A DNA stretch of 43,219 nucleotides, from the NCBI GenBank assembly GCA_934463345.1, contig CAKSJL010000008.1, positions 1-43,219 of the forward strand, in the 5' to 3' direction. Position 1 is the stretch's first letter; every line of letters starts with the position of its first letter. Source of the DNA: an uncultured Oscillospiraceae bacterium. GTDB lineage: Bacteria; Bacillota; Clostridia; Oscillospirales; Ruminococcaceae. Positions 29,277 to 36,982 of this stretch are shown here, piece by piece. The position numbers were made by a program, and so were the translations under genes. The notes beneath the pieces were generated by a model. It was given only the letters and a program-made list of their open reading frames with translations. It was not told where the DNA came from and did no database searches.

Positions 29277-31169
29277 ATGTCAATTAAAAGAAGAGTACTC
29301 TCTGCACTGACATCTGCTGCATGTATGCTGTCCGTATTCTGTACATTCGGAATGTCGGAAAATGACAGCGAGAAGGTAATGGCAGCATCACTTAGCGGTC
29401 AGTCAGCAAGGGAGATCACATCACAGATGACCATCGGCTGGAATCTCGGAAATTCACTTGATTCCACAAATGACAGCTTTACAGTTAACACATCGCCTAG
29501 CAAGTTTGCAAAGGCATGGGGCAATCCGGAGCCTACCCAGGAGCTTTTTAACGCAGTAAAGGCAGGCGGCTTCAATACTGTAAGAATACCTACAACATGG
29601 TATCAGCACCTTATTTATAATGAGGAAAATGACTTTTACGAGATCGAAGAAAACTGGATGAATTATGTAAAGCAGACAGTTGATTATGCATATAATCAGG
29701 GAATGTTTGTAATACTTAATGTTCATCATGAAAAGTTTATAAACGTTTCACAGTTTACAGATGAAACACTGGCTGAAGCCAAGCACAAGCTTTCTGATAT
29801 CTGGTCACAGGTTTCAGAGGAATTTGCTGATTACGATCAGCACCTTATCTTCGAGGGAATGAACGAGCCTCGTCAGACAGGAAATTCGAACGTTTCAGAA
29901 TGGGGCAACGGTTCAGGTGACAACGGATATTCATGGAGCTACATCAATACACTTAATCAGACATTTATTGAAACGATCCGCAGCCAGGGTTCTTCTGCAA
30001 ATAACGAAAGACTCCTTATGATTCCAGGCTATGTTGCAACATCCGATACAACAGCGCTCGAAAACGTTACAATACCGGCAGGCTCAGGAAATGTTGCACT
30101 TTCAGTTCATGCTTATTCACCGTATTTCTTCACAATGGATACTTCTGATTATGCAAATCACGAATATCCGGGAAAAAGCGGCTGGGGTGAGGATTATGAC
30201 TACAGTCTTACAAACCTCTTCACATCATTGCAGAGCATTTCAGACAAGAAGGGTGTTCCGGTTATAATTGGCGAGTTCAGTGCTTCCGACTTCAATAACA
30301 CATCTTCTCGTGAAGCGTGGGCAAAGTCATATCTTACAAAGGCTAAGAATGCAGGAATCCCTTGCGTTCTCTGGGACAATAATGTTACATATAATGGAAC
30401 CGGCGAAGCTCATGGATACATTTACCGTTCAACAAACACCTGGTATCCGAATTCACGCAGCGTTATTGCAGCAATGATGGATACTCTCGGAGTTACCGGT
30501 TATGACCTTCCTGAATATCAGGAATATGTTAAGCCTGTATTTTCATGGAGTAAGGTAAGCATCGGAGATGACTGGGTTGAGCTTTATCGTGATGAAAACG
30601 GTAAAACTATTGAAGCCTGGAAGAACTTTACGGTTTCCAACTGGAAGAACTATGTCAATGAGGATTACAAGCTTGTAATGTTCTATGATGCGGACGAGGC
30701 ACCGACAATTATTTTCCAGGGCGGCTGGTATACAGTATACTCGAATGATTCACTTGCAGCTCAGTTTACGGCAGGCTTTACATACAGCGATGTAACTGAT
30801 ACGCTTAATGAAAACAGCGTTTCACTTTCAGACATGGATAATCTGTTTATCAGTGCAACCATGAAGCCGGCTACAATATACGGACTTTATGCGGTTCCGG
30901 TAAATTCAGAAGTTCCTACTGAAGCGCCTACAGCTGAACCGACTACAGATGCAGCTACTGATCCTACAGAGGATGTTCCGCTTGTAAGGGGCGATATAAA
31001 TCAGGACGGAAGTCTTACAGTCGCTGACCTTGTTATTTTACAGCAGTATCTTGTAAAAAAAGCAGAGCTTACACAGGAGCAGAAGGTTTATGCAGATTTC
31101 CACGAAGATTCAGTTGTAAACGTATTTGATGTAACAGCTATGAGAGCATATTTTAATGTTAACGTTTAA
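29277..31169 (+). CDS. Secreted GH5 endoglucanase with accessory domain and C-terminal dockerin
   Basis: A 630-residue exported cellulase. A signal peptide (about 1-37, ending VMAAS) precedes a GH5 TIM barrel (about 45-405; subfamily 4-like, with IGWNLGNSLDS). The catalytic acid is Glu197 in MNEP and the nucleophile Glu333 in IIGEFSA; VHH at 149-151 and the WDNN segment near 366 are also conserved. Residues about 418-543 form a strand-rich accessory domain, probably a carbohydrate-binding module of the kind seen in Ruminococcus enzymes. A Thr/Pro/Glu-rich linker (about 545-568) leads to a dockerin (about 570-630) with calcium loops GDINQDGSLTVAD and DFHEDSVVNVFD, so it should bind a cohesin. 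SD GGGAGG precedes ATG. Confidence 0.95.
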   Translation: MSIKRRVLSALTSAACMLSVFCTFGMSENDSEKVMAASLSGQSAREITSQMTIGWNLGNSLDSTNDSFTVNTSPSKFAKAWGNPEPTQELFNAVKAGGFNTVRIPTTWYQHLIYNEENDFYEIEENWMNYVKQTVDYAYNQGMFVILNVHHEKFINVSQFTDETLAEAKHKLSDIWSQVSEEFADYDQHLIFEGMNEPRQTGNSNVSEWGNGSGDNGYSWSYINTLNQTFIETIRSQGSSANNERLLMIPGYVATSDTTALENVTIPAGSGNVALSVHAYSPYFFTMDTSDYANHEYPGKSGWGEDYDYSLTNLFTSLQSISDKKGVPVIIGEFSASDFNNTSSREAWAKSYLTKAKNAGIPCVLWDNNVTYNGTGEAHGYIYRSTNTWYPNSRSVIAAMMDTLGVTGYDLPEYQEYVKPVFSWSKVSIGDDWVELYRDENGKTIEAWKNFTVSNWKNYVNEDYKLVMFYDADEAPTIIFQGGWYTVYSNDSLAAQFTAGFTYSDVTDTLNENSVSLSDMDNLFISATMKPATIYGLYAVPVNSEVPTEAPTAEPTTDAATDPTEDVPLVRGDINQDGSLTVADLVILQQYLVKKAELTQEQKVYADFHEDSVVNVFDVTAMRAYFNVNV

Positions 31170-31179
31170 GTAGAATAGA

Positions 31180-31217
31180 AAAAACACCGGTTCTTTATAA
31201 AGGAATCGGTGTTTTTT
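31180..31217 (+). terminator. Terminator of the GH5 gene
   Basis: Stem AAAACACCGGTTCTTT / AAAGGAATCGGTGTTTT with one mismatch region, followed by T-run. Confidence 0.85.
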
Positions 31218-31233
31218 AAAGTCAAATTATTTC

Positions 31234-31427
31234 CGCCGAAAGGCGAGATAAAAGTTTCGCCAGCCTTTTTAAAGGCTGCAGAGGTCAATGGAGGCAGAGC
31301 CTCCTTGTCGCTCTCCGCAGAGAGCGAAATACTTTAGACTTCAGGCGCATTTACAAGGGGTGAATTGCTGAATAGTCCACCGGACTATTCAGCAAGAGGG
31401 GACGCTTTGCAAGAGAAAGCGTCCCCT
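31234..31427. repeat. Block of six consecutive hairpins
   Basis: In 195 bases there are six stems in a row: CGCC-GAAA-GGCG (31234), AGCCTTT-TT-AAAGGCT (31262), GGAGGC-AGA-GCCTCC (31290), CGCTCTC-CGCA-GAGAGCG (31309), GCTGAATAGTCC-ACC-GGACTATTCAGC (31367), and GGGGACGCTTT / AAAGCGTCCCC (31397). No coding frame fits. It could be a structured RNA or a composite repeat; no family is assigned with certainty. Confidence 0.7.
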
Positions 31428-31446
31428 TATTTTCACTATATTATTA

Positions 31447-31480
31447 ATAAAAAATACCGGTTCTTTAAAGAACCGGTATT
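31447..31480 (-). terminator. Terminator of the VTC-DUF4956 operon
   Basis: A perfect 28-base palindrome, AATACCGGTTCTTT plus its complement, followed on the minus strand by a T-rich run. Confidence 0.85.
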
Positions 31481-31485
31481 GGCAT

Positions 31486-32172
31486 TTATTTTGCATATAC
31501 CTGATCGTCATATTTATAAAGAATAAGAGTTACGTTGAGGTTTCCGTTCAGTGTTCTTATACTGTCGATAAATTTTTTCTGATCAATGTCATTTTTTAGT
31601 TCGATACTGTACACAAGGTCGAATAGCGTTCCGAAATCAATTGTCTTGACTCTCTTTAAGCGCCATGCTGTTGTGTTTTCGCTGAGAATCTTGTCAAAGA
31701 GTCCCTGATAATTCAGATTTTCCGGAACAGTAATTTTCAGGGTCATTGATGATGTTTTTGGTGCACCGTATTTTGCAGCGTGGAGTATGAGCATTACTGC
31801 GCCAATTATAATTAAGAATACGAATGAGAAACCGATGTATCCCAGACCGCAGCCGACACCCGCTGCCATTGCGAAGAATATGTAAGCTATGTCCTTTGGA
31901 TCGCCCGGAACGCTTCTGAATCGTACAAGCGAAAATGCTCCGGCAAGTCCTAAAGCCTTTGAAGTGTCATTTATCAGAAGGATTATGATGGAAACAATTC
32001 CGGGGAGCATTACAAGCGTCAGAACATAATCCTGCATGCAACCTTCCTTTTTGTGAGTGTACTTATAAATAAGGCTTACTAAAAATCCGATTACAACGGC
32101 TGAAATTACACAGGCTGAGAAAATTCCGAATGAAGTTTCAGTTTTAACTATAGATGAAAAAATATCAGGCAT
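31486..32172 (-). CDS. DUF4956 membrane protein
   Basis: A 228-residue protein with about four membrane segments (about 17-37, 50-68, 75-100 and 113-132) and a soluble C-terminal domain (about 140-228) that looks alpha/beta, with SMTLKITVPENLNYQGLFDKIL. I recognise it as DUF4956 by GAFSLVRFRSVPGDPKDIAYIF in the membrane region. Its start overlaps the end of the VTC-domain gene by 8 bases, so the two should be co-translated. DUF4956 and VTC proteins are often paired; the joint function is unproven. Confidence 0.9.
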   Translation of the reverse strand: MPDIFSSIVKTETSFGIFSACVISAVVIGFLVSLIYKYTHKKEGCMQDYVLTLVMLPGIVSIIILLINDTSKALGLAGAFSLVRFRSVPGDPKDIAYIFFAMAAGVGCGLGYIGFSFVFLIIIGAVMLILHAAKYGAPKTSSMTLKITVPENLNYQGLFDKILSENTTAWRLKRVKTIDFGTLFDLVYSIELKNDIDQKKFIDSIRTLNGNLNVTLILYKYDDQVYAK

Positions 32173-32914
32173 AAATACTAACTCCTTTATTGTTATTTAC
32201 TTTATCAAGTACGAAATGCTGGTAGGCTTTTCCGTATTTTGAAAAGCTTGTCTTGTAGATTCCGAGGACTGAGAGCTGTTCGCTCAGCCAGAAAGGAATG
32301 GAATCTGTAACCTTGACCTCCATGAGTCTCTGATCCGGACGTATTATCTGACGTCCGTAGCATTCCTTGCTCAGTGAAAGGTCGTATCTTCTGTCAGTGA
32401 GCGCTCTGTCAAATGTAAGGCGGAAGTCCCTGTCCTCCTTGCCGAAGAACGCCATTCGCTGATAGCTGATATACTGCGCCGGTGCGATGTCGTAGAAGCT
32501 TCTGAAAGCGTCGATCTCATCAAGGACCTGATTTGAGATATATTTGTTTGAAATTGGTCTTTCACCGCAGCTGATATAGCGTTCAGCCTGTTCGAGCGTC
32601 ATCGTGACACGTCTTTTTGTCACGATTCCGCCGATTTTCTTTTTTATTTCAAGGAACACCTTGTCATCAGGCGCTGCCGGGGAATAGTAGCTTCTGAGTC
32701 TGAGCTTTTCCTTGTAATAAGGCTTTGAAAGAGATTCTCTTATGAGAAAGCTGTCCGGGGTGTCATAGTATATATTGTAAATACCATATTCATTTCCGTT
32801 TTTGCAGTATTCATCAGGAATCATATATTCTTCAAGGACTTCAAGCAGTGAATTGAATTGCTGCATTGAAAGAAGGAATTTGATCTCTTTTCTTTTGAAA
32901 GTGTTAATTGCCAT
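32165..32914 (-). CDS. VTC domain (polyphosphate-polymerase-like) protein
   Basis: A 249-residue soluble protein of the VTC/tunnel-fold type, which in yeast Vtc4 polymerises phosphate from ATP. Conserved pieces are FKRKEIKFLLS at the start, IYNIYYDTPD, YYKEKLRLRSY, KVFLEIKKKIGGIVTKRRV (Lys/Arg-rich tunnel) and RLMEVKVTDSIPFWLSEQL near the end (Glu metal ligand). Bacterial activity is inferred from fold only. I chose ATG 32914; the SD GGGAGGT is 30 bases upstream, but a hairpin between them brings it to about 8-9 bases in effect (see the separate site). Confidence 0.88.
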   Translation of the reverse strand: MAINTFKRKEIKFLLSMQQFNSLLEVLEEYMIPDEYCKNGNEYGIYNIYYDTPDSFLIRESLSKPYYKEKLRLRSYYSPAAPDDKVFLEIKKKIGGIVTKRRVTMTLEQAERYISCGERPISNKYISNQVLDEIDAFRSFYDIAPAQYISYQRMAFFGKEDRDFRLTFDRALTDRRYDLSLSKECYGRQIIRPDQRLMEVKVTDSIPFWLSEQLSVLGIYKTSFSKYGKAYQHFVLDKVNNNKGVSIYA

Positions 32915-32951
32915 AATTCTCAATCCGAATTTTGTTTCGGATTTACCTCCC
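32915..32951 (-). promoter_or_regulatory. SD with hairpin loop-out before the VTC gene
   Basis: On the minus strand GGGAGGT, then A, then a perfect 8-bp stem AATCCGAA / TTCGGATT with loop ACAAAA, then GAGAATT and ATG. Linear distance SD to start is about 30; with the stem formed it is about 8. No closer SD of good match is present. Confidence 0.7.
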
Positions 32952-33039
32952 TTCGTGATTTTACTATATTATATAAAAACTTTCTTAAATTAATCTTAAA
33001 AATGTATAAAATGATCTTACGGTTTGAAGTTTATCCTGA

Positions 33040-33068
33040 TTGACACATATAATGGATTATGATAAGAT
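33040..33068 (+). promoter_or_regulatory. Possible promoter of the amidase gene
   Basis: TTGACA (33040-33045), 17 bases, TAAGAT (33063-33068), with TATGA just before the -10. TATAAT hexamers nearby (33049, 33069) leave some doubt about the exact box. The rest of 32952-33215 holds no gene I can support. Confidence 0.5.
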
Positions 33069-33215
33069 ATAATAATGCGTTTTTATTCTGGCTATGATTG
33101 AACTTATGCCAATTTAGTAACCTGTTTTCTTCTCTGACAATATAATAAAAGTATAGGCGTTGGCGTCTATGCAGATTTTAAGACAGTCCGAATGGGCGGA
33201 GAGGGGAGAGATGTT

Positions 33216-33959
33216 ATGCCAAAGGTGTTTTTAAGTCCGTCAACTCAGGAATGGAACGAGTACGCAACAGGCGGAAACGAAGAAGAATACATGAATCTGC
33301 TTGCAGACAGAATGGAGCCATATCTGCGGGCAAGCGGAATAACATATGTAAGAAACGATCCGGAAAGAAATGTTGTCGGCGCAATCGCAGATTCAAATGC
33401 CGCTTATTACGATGTTCATCTTGCACTTCATTCAAATGCGGCTCCGGAAAGACTTGCCGGAAGACTGAGGGGGATAGATATTTATTTTTCTCCTTCGAGC
33501 TATGACAGCGAAAGACTTGCAACTATAATTGCCAATAATCTCAAGGCAATTTATCCGCTTCCGGATAAATCCGGAGCAGTTCCGACAACAAGCCTTGGAG
33601 AAGTGACACAGACAAAGGCAACGGCTGTTTTGTGCGAACTGGGTTATCATGACAATATTGAGGATGTAACCTGGCTGAAAAATAATCTTGAAGGGATTGC
33701 GGCAAATATAACTGCTTCGCTTTGTGATTATTTTGGAATACCGTTTGTTAAGCCTGGCCCTGTTTACGGAGGAATCGTTGCAGCAGGAGGGTCAAATCTG
33801 AATGTTCGTGATTATCCCTCATTAGGCGGTAAGATTATCGGTTCTATTCCGGATGGTTCGAGAGTAACGATTTACGGAGATGTAGGCAACGGCTGGTATG
33901 TAATAAATTATAACGGATATACAGGCTATGCAAGCAGTGAATTTATAGTGGCTGTTTAG
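33216..33959 (+). CDS. N-acetylmuramoyl-L-alanine amidase (Amidase_3) with SH3b domain
   Basis: A 247-residue peptidoglycan amidase. Residues 1-170 form the Amidase_3 domain: SPSTQEWNEY, GGNEEEYMN (Glu ligand candidate near 23-24), HLALHSNAA (His72) and VLCELGYHDN (Glu141 and His145). The usual first His of the family is not obvious; this subfamily has Gln/Glu in STQE. An SH3b domain (about 186-247) with LNVRDYPSLGGKIIG and GWYVINYNGYTGYAS should bind cell wall. There is no signal peptide, so it may act after lysis or in spores; both are inferences. ATG 33216 follows GGGGAGAG; an earlier in-frame start at 33192 would add GGEGRDV. Confidence 0.88.
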   Translation: MPKVFLSPSTQEWNEYATGGNEEEYMNLLADRMEPYLRASGITYVRNDPERNVVGAIADSNAAYYDVHLALHSNAAPERLAGRLRGIDIYFSPSSYDSERLATIIANNLKAIYPLPDKSGAVPTTSLGEVTQTKATAVLCELGYHDNIEDVTWLKNNLEGIAANITASLCDYFGIPFVKPGPVYGGIVAAGGSNLNVRDYPSLGGKIIGSIPDGSRVTIYGDVGNGWYVINYNGYTGYASSEFIVAV

Positions 33960-33989
33960 TCTGTAAATTTGAACAGGAATGTGAGAATC

Positions 33990-34922
33990 ATGGAATTTAA
34001 GTACACAGACGACAATAAGCGTTATCACACATTGTCGTACTATAACAGACATAAATATGGAAGGAAAATGTTCAAGGCAGTCATAGATGCCGGATTTACC
34101 TGTCCAAATAAGGACGGAAAAAAGGGCGTTGGCGGCTGTGTTTTTTGCAGGGGCGGAAGCGGATATTTTACCGGAGATCCGGAAAATTCCGTTTTCGCAC
34201 AGCTTGACGCAGAAACTGAAAGAATAAGGAGAAAAAATCCCAACGCCGGAATTATTACGTATTTTCAGGCAAATACTAATACATATGCGCCCGTTGAGGT
34301 TTTGAAAAGAACATATTTTCCTTTGGCTGAAAGCAAAAAGGCTGATGGTATTTCAATAGGAACTCGTGCTGACTGCATTTCAGAGGAAATTGCCGATTTC
34401 TTGCAGGAACTTTCTCAGATGACCGACCTTACAGTTGAACTGGGAATGCAGACAATACATGATGCAACGCTCATAGCTATGAATACCGGATGTTTACACA
34501 AGGAATTTCTGGACGGCTATTACCGGCTTAAAGACAGAAATATCCGTACATGTTTGCATATTATAAACGGTCTGCCTGGCGAAACTGCGGATATGATGCT
34601 TGAAACTGTCAGGGAAACTGCAAAGCTTTTTCCGGATGCAGTGAAGATTCAGCTGCTTCATGTTCTGGAGGGAACAGCTCTTGCGGAGCTATACTCGCAG
34701 GAAAAGGTAAGAACTATGGAGCGTGAAGAGTATATTTCATTGGTTACAAAGCAGCTTGAACTTCTTCCGCCGGAGGTGGTTGTTGAGAGAATAACGGGTG
34801 ACGGTGATAAAAGATATCTTATTGCGCCGAAATGGAGCTGTGATAAAATTGCAGTTTTGGGTGGGATAGATAAATTAATGGCAGAAAAGGATTCCTGGCA
34901 GGGAAAGAAATACTGGAAATAA
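33990..34922 (+). CDS. TIGR01212 family radical SAM protein (YtqA/YhcC-like)
   Basis: A 310-residue radical SAM enzyme. The cluster motif is of the spaced type C-x12-C-x2-C, in FTCPNKDGKKGVGGCVFC (about 37-54), as in TIGR01212. Later segments ITYFQANTNTY, ISIGTRADC, VELGMQTIHD, GLPGETADMMLET and QLLHVLEGT follow the family order. The Bacillus relative YtqA (MnmL) is linked to tRNA wobble uridine modification; whether this one is an orthologue is an inference, and no YtqB-like methylase is adjacent. I chose ATG 33990, with AGGAATGTGAG upstream; an in-frame TTG at 33969 is a weaker start. Confidence 0.88.
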   Translation: MEFKYTDDNKRYHTLSYYNRHKYGRKMFKAVIDAGFTCPNKDGKKGVGGCVFCRGGSGYFTGDPENSVFAQLDAETERIRRKNPNAGIITYFQANTNTYAPVEVLKRTYFPLAESKKADGISIGTRADCISEEIADFLQELSQMTDLTVELGMQTIHDATLIAMNTGCLHKEFLDGYYRLKDRNIRTCLHIINGLPGETADMMLETVRETAKLFPDAVKIQLLHVLEGTALAELYSQEKVRTMEREEYISLVTKQLELLPPEVVVERITGDGDKRYLIAPKWSCDKIAVLGGIDKLMAEKDSWQGKKYWK

Positions 34923-34960
34923 TAAGACCCGTCCACATTTATATGTAGACGGGTTCTAAA
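34923..34960. terminator. Bare type B-like hairpin between convergent genes
   Basis: AATAAGACCCGTC / GACGGGTTCTA stem around CACATTTATATGTA. It separates the radical SAM gene from cdd and overlaps the cdd end. The stem is the terminal repeat of the type B element. Confidence 0.7.
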
Positions 34961-35333
34961 GCGAGAATGCGTATGGCATTATATCAGCAAGAGTCAGCGT
35001 CCTGTCAGCAAGGACTATTCTGAAATCCTTTCCGCAAAATTCTGTCATGACCTGCCTGCATGCACCGCAGGGGTAGCATGTGTTATCAGTATTGTCCTTT
35101 CCGCCGGCGATGGCTATTGCTGTAAACTCACGTCTGCCGTCTGATACTGCCTTGAATATTGCTGTTCTTTCGGCGCAGCAGCCAAGCGAGTATGAAGCGT
35201 TTTCAATATTGCATCCGGTATACACTTTGCCATCACTGGTCAGAAGCGCTGCTCCAACCATAAATTCTGAATACGGAGCATAGGCGGAGAGTCTTGCTTC
35301 GATTGCGGCTGCGTATAGTTCTCTGTCAGTCAT
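34956..35333 (-). CDS. cdd: Cytidine deaminase
   Basis: A 125-residue enzyme that deaminates cytidine and deoxycytidine to uridine forms. Zinc ligands are Cys53 with catalytic Glu55 in CAERTA, and Cys89 and Cys92 in PCGACRQ. SAYAPYSEFMVGAAL is the usual start region and CNIENASYSLG binds nucleoside. Length matches homotetrameric Cdd. GGAGG lies 7-8 bases before ATG. It follows agrB by 73 bases on the same strand. Confidence 0.96.
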   Translation of the reverse strand: MTDRELYAAAIEARLSAYAPYSEFMVGAALLTSDGKVYTGCNIENASYSLGCCAERTAIFKAVSDGRREFTAIAIAGGKDNTDNTCYPCGACRQVMTEFCGKDFRIVLADRTLTLADIMPYAFSL

Positions 35334-35406
35334 TTTATTTTCCTCCTCTGTGGATTGATTCAGAAGCTGATCTTAGTAAAATTGTTTATGAAAATCCATG
35401 CAAAGC

Positions 35407-35973
35407 TTATTTTTTTCTTCCGGCTGCTATCATAAGGACAGCAACTGCCAGGAGTGTTAGCGATGCAGTAACGGCATACTTTGTGCTGAAAATCCCCAGA
35501 AATGCGGATGCTCCGGAAAGTATCGGAGTCAGTATAAGGCATTTTCTGCGGTTTACTTTGATTTGTTCGGAATCAAGCGGTTTGTTTTCATTTTCAACCG
35601 GAGAAAGCCAGAGCATTACTCCGAAAGTGAACAGTGCACTGAATAATATTATAAATGGAAATGCTTTTTCAGGAAGTATACTGGCGATTATAAGTATAAC
35701 TGAAAAAACAGCTGTAAAAACTATGTTGCATTTCAAATAGCTGTTTGCATGGTATCCTCCGCAAAGCTGGCGAAGCGGTACAAAAAACAAAAGAAATATA
35801 ATGGCTTCGGGAAAATTTCCGCTAACTGCACCAATTATTCCGGCAATAAGAAAGCCAAGCATTCCGGAAATAAACACCTCATAGCCATACTGGTATATCT
35901 CGGCTTTATCCTCTTCAATTATGGATTTCCGGCACAGGTGTTGTGTAAGTCTGCGGCTCAGATAGGTTATCAT
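35407..35973 (-). CDS. agrB: AgrB-like peptide-processing membrane protease (orphan)
   Basis: A 188-residue membrane protein with about five to six hydrophobic segments. GGYHANSYLKC holds His75 and Cys82, seven residues apart like His77/Cys84 of Staphylococcus aureus AgrB, the cysteine endopeptidase that matures AgrD into an autoinducing peptide. SD AAGGAGG precedes ATG. I could not find an AgrD-like peptide on either side: the 73-base gap to cdd holds no Cys-bearing frame, and the upstream side has none. No agrC/agrA is in the window, so the substrate is unknown. Confidence 0.88.
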   Translation of the reverse strand: MITYLSRRLTQHLCRKSIIEEDKAEIYQYGYEVFISGMLGFLIAGIIGAVSGNFPEAIIFLLFFVPLRQLCGGYHANSYLKCNIVFTAVFSVILIIASILPEKAFPFIILFSALFTFGVMLWLSPVENENKPLDSEQIKVNRRKCLILTPILSGASAFLGIFSTKYAVTASLTLLAVAVLMIAAGRKK

Positions 35974-35996
35974 AGCATATTCCTCCTTATGCTATA

Positions 35997-36025
35997 ATTT
36001 TAACACCTTTTTTAAGCGCAGACAA
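35997..36025 (-). promoter_or_regulatory. Promoter of agrB-cdd
   Basis: TTGTCT (36025-36020), 17 bases, TAAAAT (36002-35997) on the minus strand, with TG one base before the -10. GTTAA occurs three times around it; I do not claim these as AgrA sites. Confidence 0.6.
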
Positions 36026-36100
36026 TAGCCTTGAAACAGATATTGCAACATTAACAGTGCATTTTCTTAATAAAATTATGAATATTCTGTTAACGAAAAA

Positions 36101-36137
36101 AGACTGACGCTCCGTATTTTCCGGCAGCGTCAGTCTT
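36101..36137 (-). terminator. Terminator of the Asn/Gln-rich gene
   Basis: Stem AGACTGACGCT / AGCGTCAGTCT with a loop, followed on the minus strand by TTTTTT. Confidence 0.85.
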
Positions 36138-36153
36138 TTGGCACAAAAGGGTC

Positions 36154-36285
36154 TTACTGTTCGTTATTCTGCTGTCTTTTATTGTTTGCTGTGTTCTGCT
36201 GATTCTGAGTATTCTGCTGGTTCTGGTTATTCTGGCAGTTCTGATTGTTCTGCTGCTGGTTCTGAGCATTTCTCTGGTTATTCAT
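36154..36285 (-). CDS. Tiny Asn/Gln-rich protein
   Basis: A 43-residue protein starting MNNQRNAQNQQQ and ending NNKRQQNNEQ. About 70 percent of residues are Asn or Gln, with a single Cys (residue 17) and a few Arg/Lys. GGAG lies 7 bases before ATG and a strong terminator follows, so it looks like a real, separately transcribed gene. I do not recognise the family; similar low-complexity peptides occur in Clostridia and some spore coat or small spore proteins are Asn/Gln-rich, but no function is claimed. Confidence 0.65.
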   Translation of the reverse strand: MNNQRNAQNQQQNNQNCQNNQNQQNTQNQQNTANNKRQQNNEQ

Positions 36286-36429
36286 AGTAAAACTCCGTTT
36301 TCTGTTGTGTCAGACCACATAAAATATGGTGCGGCAAAACAGATCCGTCCTTTTCAGCAGACGGAAGCTGTATTTATAACGGTTTGCACCGCATAAATAT
36401 TGTTGCCCGAAAATGAAAAATAATTCATG

Positions 36430-36822
36430 TTATTGTTTTTTTGAATTTGTTTTGTCCATAAACTTTTGTCCGAACACTACGAATCGCTTGTGAGTTCCGT
36501 TTCCTATTTCACCTTTTTCATCCTCGGCAGTTACTTTGAAAGTGATTTCACGACCGTTTATTTCTGTAACCTCCGCATAGGCGCTGACCTTTAGTCCGAC
36601 AGGAGTTGCTGATGTATGTACAATATTAAGCATTGTTCCGACCGTTGTTTCATCGTTTTCCATAGCGTCAGCAACTGCGGCAGCAGCAGCCTTTTCCATC
36701 AGCGCAGTCATCATAGGGGTTGCGAATACTTCAAGAGAACCGCTTCCGACCGTTGATGCGAGATTTTCAGCAGAAACTGTTGTTTCCGCTGTTGAGTACA
36801 TACCAATTTTTATTTCCTTCAT
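36430..36822 (-). CDS. Hotdog-fold thioesterase family protein
   Basis: A 130-residue protein resembling the fluoroacetyl-CoA-thioesterase-like (FlK) hotdog group: GSGSLEVFATPMMTALMEKAAAAAV (the hotdog helix), then TVGTMLNIVHTSATPVG, EVTEINGREITFKVTAEDEKGEIGNGTHKRFVV (core strands). The family hydrolyses acyl-CoA; the substrate is unknown. Residues in the helix (Glu near 43) and Thr/His in the strand region could be catalytic, by analogy. SD GGAGG precedes ATG. It has its own promoter at 36853-36881. Confidence 0.85.
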   Translation of the reverse strand: MKEIKIGMYSTAETTVSAENLASTVGSGSLEVFATPMMTALMEKAAAAAVADAMENDETTVGTMLNIVHTSATPVGLKVSAYAEVTEINGREITFKVTAEDEKGEIGNGTHKRFVVFGQKFMDKTNSKKQ

Positions 36823-36852
36823 GATTTCCTCCCTGAATTTTTTATTGCATAA

Positions 36853-36881
36853 ATTATATCACATTTTTGTCGCATCTTCAA
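36853..36881 (-). promoter_or_regulatory. Promoter of the thioesterase gene
   Basis: TTGAAG, 17 bases, TATAAT on the minus strand, with ATGTGA before the -10. Confidence 0.75.
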
Positions 36882-36982
36882 CTTTCAGGTTGATTTTTCT
36901 GAAAAATATGATATTATTATAAATGTAGTATTATTGACAGGTTGACAATAGTACATAAAAAATACATTTAAAAGGAAATAAA

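Noticed and set aside
35360..35542. 60-residue minus-strand frame as a possible AgrD
   Set aside because: It overlaps agrB in another frame, has no SD at its start, lacks a Cys in the peptide region and has no acidic C-terminal tail.
35974..36100. AgrA-type direct repeats upstream of agrB
   Set aside because: Three GTTAA pentamers occur, but spacing is irregular and A/T richness makes them likely by chance.
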